From Paulinella micropora (taxonomy: Eukaryota; Cercozoa; Imbricatea; Euglyphida; Paulinellidae), in assembly GCA_019918135.1 (NCBI GenBank), contig WBZZ01000697.1, forward strand, positions 1 through 35,000: DNA of 35,000 nt, written 5' to 3'. Position numbers and translations under genes: made by a program. This document shows, in pieces, positions 17,328-25,189 of this stretch. The notes beneath the pieces were generated by a model. That model saw only the letters and a program-made list of their open reading frames with translations, was not told the origin of the DNA and ran no database searches. How positions within the stretch are numbered: the first letter of the stretch is position 1; the number at the start of each line of letters is the position of its first letter.

Positions 17328-17838
17328 GGGGTGCAGGACTTTTCGGCGGGTCCTAGACATGTTTTCGGCAGTGATTTTAATTGATAGTCCCCCCTTGCCG
17401 CAGGCTGTGCTAAAAAAGAAAAGTCGGGTGCAGAAGTTTTTGGCCGGTGCTGCGGTGTAGTAGCGGGACTGTCGTTTCCGCGCCCAAAACTGTGCCAATC
17501 GTGCCTGGTGGCGTTCCTCGGACTGCTGCGCAGGATAGCAAGCCCTGCGTAACAGCCCGGGGGCCCAAGCCCCCGTCTGCAGCCTCGCCGGGCTCACCAG
17601 GTTCTTTTTCTGGGGTGTCCCCAACAAATCCGCGACCGTTGGCGCGACCCCCCCCCCCCCAACAAATCCGCCGGCGCGCAGCCAAAAAGATTTTTAGAGA
17701 AAAACACAGCTTTTACCGTGCCGGAACCCTTTTTTTAGAGTCCCATATTTGTAGGCTCGGCGTTACCAGCAATCGCCCTGAGAAAAAGCCCCATGCTTTG
17801 CCCCGCTCGGCGTTCTTGCGTTCACACCTTTCAGCCAG

Positions 17839-18873
17839 TCATCGTCGCGCGGACGCGTCTTTTCCGCTCACAGGAAAGATGGAGTCTCTGTTGAGGCACA
17901 GCCTGCCACCGCACGTGTACACTAACCGCAGCGGCTTGTCGTTGCTGTCATGGCACTGTAAATGGAGCGCTAACTCCAGCGGGAATTCTTTCGGATTGCA
18001 AATGAGGTCGGGTGTCTTGAAATGGACTTTGTGAGGACTTACCCCGTCCTTGTTCAGGTGCCTGACAACGAAACCCTTCAGCCTGACCTGGCTGTGCTTG
18101 TCTTCCCCCGTGTTCAGGTTGGTACGCAACGACCGCCCTTGTCGGGCGGCGGCGGCCAGGCACCTCAGCAGTACTCTGAGTTGGTGGTTGGGCCAAACCA
18201 CCGCAAACGCCAGGGCGTGGCCCGACTTTTTAAATTGGACCGGGGCGGGGACCGACGTGAAGGCCAGCAGGGCCGGAGTGGCACTACGTCGTCTCCGTTC
18301 ACAGTGGCAGTCTGTTTTCAGTCTGTACACGACCGCGACCTCAGCGGCTTTTGTGCTCGACATCCCGGGGTTGGTTCGTTTGAGCCCTAGCCAGAGCACG
18401 GCGGGGTCCGCGGTGCGGTAGGCGGGCGCTAATTTCTCTACGATCTCCAGCACCTCATCTACCCAATCCTCTGGTCGAAGTTGGTTCCAGAACTGTCCTA
18501 CATGTCCGAATTCTTGCACCACCGTGTGCCCCGTTTGTTTGAACAGGCTGTAATCGTTGACTTGCGCGGCGTGCGGGCAGTGTTTCAAGGGCAGGGCCTG
18601 CTGGATTAGCTGGAACGAAATCGGCGGCGCTTGCTTGTCCTCGAGCAAACATCTGCTTAGCCATTCCAGCGCGCTCAGCGGCAGGTTCGTCAGGTTGATG
18701 TACCAGTACTGGTCGTGCCCGAGGAGCCAGGGACTGTCCCGCGGGCTACCTCTGTCGCCTGTATCGTGGCCAGCGCCTGTTGGTACTTGCACCACCGGAC
18801 CGAGGCCATGCGTGACCTGCTTAGCGACTTTTTGGACTTTGGCTAGCACGTCTTTCTGGACTTTGGCTAGCAT
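17839..18873 (-). CDS. Unknown protein, 344 residues, with duplicated N-terminal LAKVQK motif
   Basis: The start is the ATG at 18873. The first 20 residues hold two copies of (L)AKVQK, from a duplicated 24-base stretch at about 18836-18880. The protein has no signal peptide or membrane span. The middle contains WYINLTNLPLSALEWLSR and an EFGHVGQFWNQL stretch; the last third is basic with scattered cysteines and a LELALHLQCH segment. I do not recognise the family. The frame is uninterrupted over 345 codons, and codon use matches its neighbours. It is divergent from the 19180 gene. Confidence 0.72.
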   Translation of the reverse strand: MLAKVQKDVLAKVQKVAKQVTHGLGPVVQVPTGAGHDTGDRGSPRDSPWLLGHDQYWYINLTNLPLSALEWLSRCLLEDKQAPPISFQLIQQALPLKHCPHAAQVNDYSLFKQTGHTVVQEFGHVGQFWNQLRPEDWVDEVLEIVEKLAPAYRTADPAVLWLGLKRTNPGMSSTKAAEVAVVYRLKTDCHCERRRRSATPALLAFTSVPAPVQFKKSGHALAFAVVWPNHQLRVLLRCLAAAARQGRSLRTNLNTGEDKHSQVRLKGFVVRHLNKDGVSPHKVHFKTPDLICNPKEFPLELALHLQCHDSNDKPLRLVYTCGGRLCLNRDSIFPVSGKDASARR

Positions 18874-19179
18874 GTCTTTTATTTAGCAAGGGGGTTCCAA
18901 AATATCGTTCTGCACCGCGCCCTCTCCCCCTCCCCGCCGTTTCTTGCTCTCTCTCTCCCCCCCGCCTGCTACTACCGACAAACGGACGGTTTCTTTTTAC
19001 AGTGTGGGGGTGGGGGGTGAGCGACACCTTTCTTAATCGAACAAAAAAGTGCCGCCCCTCTTCTTTTTGGTTTTGTGCAGGTGATTGAAAACAAGACGAG
19101 AAAAGAAAAGAGGGCACAGACAACAATAGCGAAGCCTTGTTTTTGGGGGCTAGCTCCTGCGGCCCTCCTCCCCCCCCAG
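18874..19179. other. Divergent intergenic region
   Basis: No gene. CT-rich DNA at 18920-18970, a TTTCTTTTTACAG stretch at about 19000 and TTTTGGTTTTGTGCAG at about 19080 that resemble splice acceptors without a clear donor, then a C8 tract just before ATG 19180. Confidence 0.4.
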
Positions 19180-19770
19180 ATGGTGCCGTGCGCGCTACTA
19201 CTGCTGCTGCTGCTCTTGTGCCAACCAGCCCAGAGCGAGCTGCGCACGTTCTACGCGCCCAACTCGACGCGCGTGGTCGTGTACAGCGCCCTGCTGCCCA
19301 AACGGGCAGTGCATTTGTTTGTGAACCGCGCCTTCGCGCTGGCCCGGGATGAGCCCGTCGCGCTGAGCGCCGTGGTCGTCGCCAGGGCAGCCAATGGCGT
19401 GCTTGTCGAGCACCCGTTGCGTGCGCACAGGCTCATCGGCGCCGGGCGGCCCCCGGTTGCGCTGCCACTTAAAACCCAAGCCCTGGACTTTGTAATCCTG
19501 TGCTACCTGCCACAGAACAGCGGCCGGACGGCGTGCGGGCGCCTCGACACAGACATCAGCGTCAGCTGCAGGTACCAGGACGTGTGGGCCTGGTCCCTGG
19601 CCGTGAACGCCGCGTCGTGGCTGCTGGGCGCGGGCGTGCCCCTGGCCGCGCACGCTACGGGCAGGCCGCGGCGGCGCTCCGTGGGCGCCGCCGTAGCAGT
19701 GTCGTGGCTGCTGTACCTTGGCGTGGCACTGCCGCTGTCGGCCGCGGCCCACCATTGCTGGCTGGACTAG
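19180..19770 (+). CDS. Small membrane protein: signal peptide, ectodomain, two TM segments
   Basis: ATG 19180 is chosen because it opens directly into a signal peptide (MVPCALLLLLLLLCQPAQS). The frame is open upstream to 19075 but would bury that signal. The ectodomain of about 120 residues has one NST sequon and three cysteines (CYLPQNSGRTAC, SCRY). Two hydrophobic segments follow (AWSLAVNAASWLLGAGVPLA and VGAAVAVSWLLYLGVALPLSAA), separated by an arginine-rich loop. The layout matches the minus-strand proteins at 12665, 32283 and 33335, though sequence similarity is low. Likely an envelope or host-membrane protein. A GC-rich hairpin starts at the stop codon. Confidence 0.78.
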   Translation: MVPCALLLLLLLLCQPAQSELRTFYAPNSTRVVVYSALLPKRAVHLFVNRAFALARDEPVALSAVVVARAANGVLVEHPLRAHRLIGAGRPPVALPLKTQALDFVILCYLPQNSGRTACGRLDTDISVSCRYQDVWAWSLAVNAASWLLGAGVPLAAHATGRPRRRSVGAAVAVSWLLYLGVALPLSAAAHHCWLD

Positions 19771-19815
19771 GCCCCCCCCCGCCCCTTTGGTGCGCCGAGG
19801 CGGGGAGGGGGGGGC
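19771..19815 (+). terminator. GC-rich hairpin directly after the 19180 gene
   Basis: GCCCCCCCCCGCCCC (19771-19785) can pair imperfectly with CGGGGAGGGGGGGGC (19801-19815). ATTAAA (+) and AATAAA (-) overlap at 19846-19854, serving the two convergent genes. The hairpin begins with the base after the stop. A 3'-end role is inferred from position. Confidence 0.45.
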
Positions 19816-19902
19816 AGTTTCCGGAAATGCACAAGCAGGTTTTTTTTTATTAAACACGTTTTCTACGCGCCGGGAAACGGCACACGATAAATCGCGTGTC
19901 GC

Positions 19903-20943
19903 TCACGGATCAAAGAAATCCAGGAAATCGTTGTTGGCCGGGCCAAGAGATTCTCCGTCGTTGTCTAGCTCGCCGAAAATAGACAGCGATGGTGGCAGCA
20001 GAGGCTGCAGACCGCTGAGAAGGGTACCTTCATCGAAATCCCCGAACAGAGGCGGCGTTTCGTACGGGGAATCTACCGACAGAGCATCATCATCATCGTC
20101 ATCGCGCAGGAACAACGGCGGCACCGGGGGGTCGGCCGGAGAAACGTCGGCGGTCTGGCTGACCCTCTGCTTCTTCGGGGGTGAGAGCATCCCGATCGCC
20201 GGCACCACGCGGGTGAGCAACATGTCGTCGTCATCCTCCTCCTCCATTCCCGGCGATCGATAGCCCGTCACGGCACGTGCGGGGCTGTCTGGTTCCCACC
20301 ACCTAACTGTGTAGGTCGCTCTGTCCACTGCCCGCCGCTCGGGCCGGAGCACCAGTTGTGTGATCGTGTACACGAACAGGCAGGCCTCCAGCAGCTCCGT
20401 CAGTTGGTTCAGGTCGTGCAGTTGGTTCGAAAGAAAACGCTCGCCAGAGTTCTGGAACAGGTTATCGAGCCCCGGGCTCAGTCCCTCCACCTTAACCTCG
20501 GTCGCAAACGGCGGGAACGTGAGGCTGGTGAGGGCCTCGTTCCTCACGATTTGTTGCATGATGAGCGCCAGCTGTTGCTGGTTCTGGCGGCGCTCGTGCT
20601 GGTCGGGCAGCGTAGATCGGAAGGTTACAGACTTGGTGGTTGCAGCCACAGAAATCACTTTCGACTGTATACCCTCTCGGTACGCTTGGTCCCAGCTCGA
20701 CACCCTTGCGGCCAGCTGCAAGACGGGCGACCTTTCGCGCACACGGCTGGCCTGCAGGCACCTGAGCACTCCGTTGGCACAGCCCTCCCAATCCTGCACC
20801 GACAGGAGTTTGTTGAACAGCAGCCACAGCGACGCGAGTGAGAAGGGCTCCTTCCGGGCCAGCGTGCAGGCGCGCTGCCGGGTAACTCCGGGCGCTTGTG
20901 CCAGGCCCCGCTCGAGGAACGCCGCGCACAGGCCGGCCTGCAC
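19903..20943 (-). CDS. YPY/GLDNLF-family protein A, middle and C-terminal part
   Basis: The 346-codon frame holds the family's middle and C-terminal modules: DVQAGLCAAFL (just before the ATG), EPFSLASLWLLFNKLLSV, PPF followed by SPGLDNLF, and ACLFVYTITQLVL. After the shared YTVRW motif comes an acidic tail with two aspartate runs, a basic PPKKQRV that looks like a nuclear localisation signal, and a hydrophobic/acidic end (DFLDFFDP) like a transcriptional activation domain. It continues the N-terminal pieces at 20944-21731, so the ATG at 20943 is probably not the true start. AATAAA (minus) lies at 19846-19851. A nuclear regulatory role is an inference from the tail only. Confidence 0.65.
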   Translation of the reverse strand: MQAGLCAAFLERGLAQAPGVTRQRACTLARKEPFSLASLWLLFNKLLSVQDWEGCANGVLRCLQASRVRERSPVLQLAARVSSWDQAYREGIQSKVISVAATTKSVTFRSTLPDQHERRQNQQQLALIMQQIVRNEALTSLTFPPFATEVKVEGLSPGLDNLFQNSGERFLSNQLHDLNQLTELLEACLFVYTITQLVLRPERRAVDRATYTVRWWEPDSPARAVTGYRSPGMEEEDDDDMLLTRVVPAIGMLSPPKKQRVSQTADVSPADPPVPPLFLRDDDDDDALSVDSPYETPPLFGDFDEGTLLSGLQPLLPPSLSIFGELDNDGESLGPANNDFLDFFDP

Positions 20944-21731
20944 ATCCCGGGCAGTGATTTTCCGGGCCGTGACTGTCCCGAAACAAGAATCAAGCTTTCT
21001 GCAACACTTGTTGCTTCATGTCCATCGACCTTTTGCTTGTCCCACACCATGTCCACACTGACATTGAGCAGGGACAGGACCAAGAGCACGCCCCGTGGCC
21101 TCGGCCGCCAGGAACTTTTTGCGACGTAGCTACGCAGCTTCTCGAGGCTTGTGGCCAGGGCCCGGTACAGACCAATGACCAGCAGCAGGGGCTCCCAGCG
21201 CGGGGGGATGTTGCTGGGCCGGAAGAAGAACGGTGGTGGGCTCTATTGCCACCGAGAGCAGGGAGATCTTCCTCTTGCACAGCCACAGCCAGCCGGCCGA
21301 GGCAAGAGCGGCCTTGAAGCCGGCTGCTGGTTCGTAGTACTTGCTTTCTGCAAACAAGAGCTCTACGTCGGCCTCCCCGCGCCCGTAGATGCTCGCCGAA
21401 AGCACGGCCTCCGGCAGGCGCTTTTCGATGAGTTCCTGTGCGTGTGCTCCCTTGTGGTCAGGCACGTTGTATTCGGTCCTGACCCAGTCTGCCAGGGCCT
21501 TGTATTTCCCACCCGCCACGTCTTGTACGACTGGCAGCCCGACCTGGAGCGCGGCAAACTGCACAGGTCGTGCAATTCCCGGGGCTCCAGCCTGATCTTG
21601 AGCCGTAGGGCGGCCAGGCCCCCCGCGCCAAGCGAGGCCGCTAGCTCGTACGGGTACTCGTTGGCCCACAGCGCCGAACCGCCCGTAGGCTCCAGCCTGC
21701 GCTTTTTCCCCTGGACCCCCCGCCGCAGCAC
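20944..21731 (-). pseudogene. YPY/GLDNLF-family protein A, N-terminal part, at least three frame changes
   Basis: ATG 21731 opens the family N-terminus (a basic leader, then ALWANEYPYELAASLG and a LRLKIRLEPRELHDLC strand-helix). Coding sense moves to the next frame near 21555 (QVGLPVVQD ... LPEAVLSA ... AGWLWLCKRKISLLSVAIEP), again near 21200, and again near 20965 to join the frame of the preceding entry. The order of motifs matches the intact paralog at 28494-29996 from end to end, so this is one gene with breaks and not overlapping genes. Whether the breaks are real decay or sequence errors is open. Confidence 0.55.
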
Positions 21732-21821
21732 GCCGTCCGTCGGAAGACGCGGCGGGGCGGGCAGGGAGGCGGGCCAAGCGCCCTTGTTCGTCGGCGCGGC
21801 CCCCCGCCTCGGCTCCGGTTT

Positions 21822-22427
21822 CTACGCCTGCCACTTAACTTTGAGGTTCGATCCCAGCAGACCCCGATGTTTAGAGAGGAGTTTAGTGACGAGCGCAAAG
21901 AGAAAAAGACAAGTCTCTGCTATCTCCAGCAGTAAGGCCGGTGACAAAACCTGCCAGGGAGCACTGCTGTTAGGAGCGCGCTTAGACAGCGCGGCCACCC
22001 CCGCGAGAAATTCATTGTCCTTCACGGGCCAGGCGGGCGACAACACTAGGCGGGCGGCCGCGTCCTCTTGGATGATCTCTTGCATCGATTGCGCGATTTC
22101 TTCCTGGCTTGGTGTTGGCCGTTTCAGCTCAAAATCGGGATCGTAGCTCAGTCCAAAGAACATGGTTCCCTTGATCGGACGTAAATACGCCCAGGGCACC
22201 TCCGTAGGCTGCTTGAAAACCTTCGCCACTACCTCCCGCCAAGTATATGCGCCTCGGATAGTCTGCAAAAGGTCGGTGGCCTGGCTGGTGGGGTATGCTT
22301 TGATAGTTGTGAGCACGCGGTTAGCGCTTTCTGTCCATTCCTTCCCAAATCGAATGTTGAGAGAACTGAGCGTGACCCAAATCGACTGTAGAGAGAACGG
22401 CTGCTGACTACGAAATCTAGAGCTTGT
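21822..22427 (-). CDS. YPY/GLDNLF-family half-unit, second tandem copy
   Basis: The frame contains QPFSLQSIW (about 22410), ANRVLTTIK, an AYTWREVV segment, FFGLSYDPDFELK, the helix SMQEIIQEDAA, PAWP, and ALLLEIAETCLFLFAL, ending in LKVKWQA, the equivalent of YTVRW in protein A. There is no N-terminal YPY module and no ATG; the first in-frame start is GTG 22316, and the frame is open further upstream towards 22480. It matches the next unit at about 80% of bases. It probably lost its N-terminal half by unequal recombination and may be read through from the unit upstream. Confidence 0.55.
   Translation of the reverse strand, partial: TSSRFRSQQPFSLQSIWVTLSSLNIRFGKEWTESANRVLTTIKAYPTSQATDLLQTIRGAYTWREVVAKVFKQPTEVPWAYLRPIKGTMFFGLSYDPDFELKRPTPSQEEIAQSMQEIIQEDAAARLVLSPAWPVKDNEFLAGVAALSKRAPNSSAPWQVLSPALLLEIAETCLFLFALVTKLLSKHRGLLGSNLKVKWQA
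21840..22427 (-). repeat. Tandem duplication, 713-bp period, copy 2
   Basis: The segment aligns base by base with 22553-23140 (for example CAGCTCAAAATCGGGA at 22125 and 22838, 713 bases apart). Long identical blocks alternate with clusters of changes and small indels. Confidence 0.8.
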
Positions 22428-23140
22428 GACACGATCGGCTGAACGACCGCGCCGTTCTGGTTTGGCGGGAGAAGCGGCCGGGTAGTAGGCCCGGAGGGGG
22501 CCGACGAAATCAACTTAGGCGTGCGATCGCGACGATGCGTTTTCAAGGACTGCCACAAAGCCCCGAGGTTTGGTCTGTGGGTCAGCAGACCTTTAGGGTA
22601 AAATAAGAATTTAGCGGCGACCGCGTAGATAAAAAGACAAGCCTCTGCTATCTCCAGCAGCAAAGCCGGTGACAGAACGGTCGGGAGGGCGTTGTCAGAC
22701 AGTTCGGCAAGCCCCGCGAGAAATCCGTTGTCCTTGACGGGCCAGGCGCCCGGCAACGCTAGCCAGGCGGGCGCGTCCTTTTGGATGATCTCTTGGATCG
22801 AGTGCACAATTTTTGTCTGGCTTGGCGTTGGCATTTTCAGCTCAAAATCGGGACTGTAGGTCAGCCCGAAGAATATGGTTCCCTTGATCGTACGTAAATA
22901 CCCCCAGGGCACCCCCTTGCCTGCTGTGAAAATCTTCGTCCCTACCTCGTGCCAGGTAAATGAACCCTGAATAACTTTCAAGATGTCAGTTTCCTGTGCC
23001 GTAAGCCTGTTTTTTATATTCTGGAGCACGTGGTCAGCGCTGAATCTCCAGGCAGTCTGCAGTTGAAGAGGACGGCGGAACAAGGCCCACAGCGACTGTA
23101 GAGAAAACGGCTGGCTTGACGAAATGTTCAGCTTGCTCAT
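22229..23140 (-). CDS. YPY/GLDNLF-family half-unit, first tandem copy
   Basis: From ATG 23140 (MSKLNISSSQPFSLQSLWALF) the frame carries the family's middle and C-terminal modules: FFGLTYSPDFELKMPTPSQ, SIQEIIQKDAPAWL, ALLLEIAEACLFIYAVAAKFLF. It then runs into a Pro/Arg-rich linker. The last 60 codons lie over the second tandem copy in the wrong frame and are probably not authentic. An ATG at 23152 is also in frame. It overlaps the 3' end of protein C by about 106 bases in another frame, which suggests the junction is a recombination point or a frame break and not a true gene boundary. Confidence 0.6.
   Translation of the reverse strand: MSKLNISSSQPFSLQSLWALFRRPLQLQTAWRFSADHVLQNIKNRLTAQETDILKVIQGSFTWHEVGTKIFTAGKGVPWGYLRTIKGTIFFGLTYSPDFELKMPTPSQTKIVHSIQEIIQKDAPAWLALPGAWPVKDNGFLAGLAELSDNALPTVLSPALLLEIAEACLFIYAVAAKFLFYPKGLLTHRPNLGALWQSLKTHRRDRTPKLISSAPSGPTTRPLLPPNQNGAVVQPIVSQALDFVVSSRSLYSRFGSRSVLSTFDLGRNGQKALTACSQLSKHTPPARPPTFCRLSEAHILGGR
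22553..23140 (-). repeat. Tandem duplication, 713-bp period, copy 1
   Basis: Partner of 21840-22427. The shared block starts at the QPFSLQS codons and ends shortly after the E-CLF-Y codons, so the duplicated unit is exactly the middle and C-terminal module of the family. Confidence 0.8.
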
Positions 23141-24119
23141 TGATCGTCTCAACGACCGACGCCGGAGCAGACGCCGCTTCGGGCCTGGGGAGCTTGGTCC
23201 ATCGTATTGTGTAACTGGGCTGCTGAAGTTGTGCTAGGCGCCACAGCCTGACGACAGAATAGATGAACAGGCAATCCTCCTTTACCTCCAAGATGGCGGG
23301 GGCTGAGAGCTCATGCATTTCGCCCGGGGCGGGCCCGCGGCCGGGGCTTTCGAACAGGTTATCGAGCCCCGTGCTTTTGGTGCCGACCGATTCGAGAGGC
23401 GGGAACACGGGGCTGTCCAGCCTATCTCCTCGTACGAGCTGCTGCATCATGCCCGCGATCTTTTCTTGGCTCTTGTTCAAGTCGGCAGCTCCTTCTTGGG
23501 CCGAGGCAAACGCGATCTGTAGCAAGCCGCTGTCGTCACACCCGCAGAACACAAGCCCTTCCTGGCCAAATTGCGCATAAAGCTCCTCCCAGCCCAAGAA
23601 CTGCTGGTCGCCCATCCACGATTCCACGCCGCCGTCCTGCAGGACGGTGAGCACTTTGTCCGCGCAAGATATCCAGTCCGGCACCGACAAGAGCTTGTTG
23701 AACAGCAGCCACAGCGACACGACCGAGAAGGGCTCCCGCTGCGCGATCGACATTGCGTGCTGCTCGGTCAGCGCGGGCACTTGGGGCTGGCTCCGCCGGA
23801 GGAACCGCGCGCACAGCCCCGCTTGTACGTCGTGAGCGGCGGCAATGCGCACGGTGGCGCCATCCCGCAACGAGCGGAACAAGAGGACAAGCGCTTTTCG
23901 TAGCGTCTCTTTAGTGTCGGCGGGCCACCTGCTCTTGTGCACCCTGGAGAATAATAACAAGACGTCCTTGGCGTTCCACTCCACTTCGATAAAGGGGCCC
24001 AGCAGAGATACGAGTAGACACAGGCCGTACCGCTCCTCTGTTACGCCGTTGCTGGCTTGTACATAATTCGCCAGGCTTTCCGTGCTCCTGCCGAGTGCTT
24101 GGTACAGGTACACAACCAC
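23034..24119 (-). CDS. YPY/GLDNLF-family protein C, middle and C-terminal part
   Basis: This frame continues the N-terminal pieces at 24120-24620; its first ATG (24119) falls inside a conserved hydrophobic helix (VVYLYQALG), so the annotated start is artificial. Motifs in order: AHDVQAGLCARFL, EPFSVVSLWLLFNKLLSVPDW, MMQQLVRGD, SPVFPPL, STGLDNLF, LEVKEDCLFIYSVVRLW, SYTIRW. After about 23150 the frame runs over the start of the next tandem unit in the wrong frame, so the last 35-40 codons are doubtful. The GLDNLF and E-CLF-Y motifs are shared with proteins A and D. No enzyme motif is visible; a structural or regulatory role is all that can be said. Confidence 0.68.
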   Translation of the reverse strand: MVVYLYQALGRSTESLANYVQASNGVTEERYGLCLLVSLLGPFIEVEWNAKDVLLLFSRVHKSRWPADTKETLRKALVLLFRSLRDGATVRIAAAHDVQAGLCARFLRRSQPQVPALTEQHAMSIAQREPFSVVSLWLLFNKLLSVPDWISCADKVLTVLQDGGVESWMGDQQFLGWEELYAQFGQEGLVFCGCDDSGLLQIAFASAQEGAADLNKSQEKIAGMMQQLVRGDRLDSPVFPPLESVGTKSTGLDNLFESPGRGPAPGEMHELSAPAILEVKEDCLFIYSVVRLWRLAQLQQPSYTIRWTKLPRPEAASAPASVVETINEQAEHFVKPAVFSTVAVGLVPPSSSTADCLEIQR

Positions 24120-24620
24120 GAGCAGGATTCGTCCAACCAGCCGGGTTCACTCTCGCGCGCGGGGGGTAGCACCGCTTCCGACGAGAACAGAGCTATGTGA
24201 TTTGCGATCCAGAGCCAGCCGGCCACGGCGATCGCTAGCCTAAAGCCTTCATTCTCTGTGCCATTGTGCTTCGCGAACTGGCTCCCGCTCAGCACGACTT
24301 CGGGCAACTTGGTTTCGATCAGCTCGGTTAGGTTCCCGTGCCTGTAGCATCTTTCCCGGTTGGTAAATCCTTTGGACCCACCCAACGAATTGCGTGTAGT
24401 GGTTAGAGCTACTTAGGATGACAGGCAGGCCAACCTGCAGCGCGGCGTCGACGCACATGTCCTGTAAATCCCCGGGCCGCAGCTCGACCTTGAGCCGGGC
24501 CGATCGCGTAACTTTTTTTTCGTCCAGGCACGCCGCAAATTCGTACGGGTATTCGTTGGCGTACAGCGTTCCCTTGCCGGCGGGCTTCAACATACGTCCT
24601 CCCCCCGCTCTCTCTTGCAT
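24120..24620 (-). pseudogene. YPY/GLDNLF-family protein C, N-terminal part, two frame changes
   Basis: I prefer ATG 24620 (MQERAGGGRML...) over 24593, because the leader length then matches paralog D. The N-terminal module follows: LYANEYPYEFAACLD, RLKVELRPGDLQDMC, QVGLPVILSSSNHYTQFVGWV. Near 24360 coding sense moves to the next frame (LTELIETKLPEVVLSGSQ, AIAVAGWLWIANHIALFSSE), and near 24130 to the frame of the 23034-24119 part. Each step equals one missing base close to a short homopolymer. Confidence 0.55.
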
Positions 24621-25189
24621 GCCTTTTTTTAAGAATATATATCCTTTGCCGGAGAACAAAATACGTGCAAGGCAAGGGGGGGGGGGAGCGTGCGCGGGCG
24701 GGGAAAAAGTCCTGAGCGCTCCCTTTTTCGGGGGGCCAGTGTTTTCGGAGAATAGCTATTAACCGTCCGGGCCGTATGCAAGGCCCCCCCCCCGAAAAGA
24801 CAGAAAGTGCTGAACGTGTCAGAGGCGGGGCATTCAGAGCTTTCTGCACACTAAAATTGCCTGATCACGTGGCGGAAGTGCTGTCCTTTTTTTTTGTCCT
24901 AGCGTTTCCGCATTTTATGTAACGTGCGCCGGGGCACTGCTTTCTTTCGTCTGTGCAAAAAAAAAAGAAAGAGCGAGGTGTCTACGGGATGCAAAAAAAA
25001 GTTTTTTTATTTATTAAATAGCCTTAAATTATCGCTCTTTCGGCCCGATACTGGTGGCGCTCTCTTTTTTTGGGGGGGTGCTTCTGGGTTTTTTTTTGAG
25101 CCAACGGCGGCGAACGGACCGGTTCGCACAATGCCCTTTTTTCTTGGTTTGCAGTCCTTGTTTGTTTTTGTTGGGCTCTCTCCTTTTTG
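24621..25189. other. Intergenic region with C/G tracts and polyadenylation signals
   Basis: No gene is supported. G10-G11 near 24678, C9 near 24784, poly-A near 24958 and poly-T near 24890. AATAAATAAA on the minus strand at 25007-25016 sits about 175 bases beyond the stop of the membrane-protein gene at 25190. Plus-strand frames here translate simple sequence. Confidence 0.45.

Larger units (their letters stand above)
17040..17330. mobile_element. Large imperfect inverted repeat with flanking direct copy, MITE-like
   Basis: The core is a perfect 19-bp stem: 17132-17150 (AAGCAAACGCGGGCGGGGA) and 17171-17189, around a 20-base A-rich loop. The arms continue outward with mismatches to GGCGATAGCTA (17102-17112) and TAGCTATTGCC (17205-17215), and further to CCGGAAAATGA on both sides. 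A second perfect stem, 17247-17259 with 17268-17280 (CATTTTCCGGTGG), abuts the right end. The 57-base outer segment 17044-17100 recurs in direct orientation at 17271-17327. There is no coding capacity. The structure fits a miniature inverted-repeat transposable element or a nested pair; target-site duplications are not clear. Confidence 0.45.
16823..17838. other. Long intergenic region with an inverted-repeat element and possible gene remnant
   Basis: Contents in order: non-coding DNA to 16980, a G10CCGCC tract, the inverted-repeat element (17040-17330), then GC-rich DNA. In the latter a minus-strand frame at about 17440-17600 has a coding-like codon pattern (for example ERHQARLAQFWARKRQ), but no start and AT-rich flanks. 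It may be a gene remnant. A short direct repeat AACAAATCCGC at about 17623 and 17661 flanks a C14 tract. No intact gene is supported. Confidence 0.45.

Noticed and set aside
17440..17600. Possible minus-strand gene around ERHQARLAQFWARKRQ
   Set aside because: Codon pattern is coding-like for about 50 codons, but there is no start or continuation; noted only as a possible remnant.
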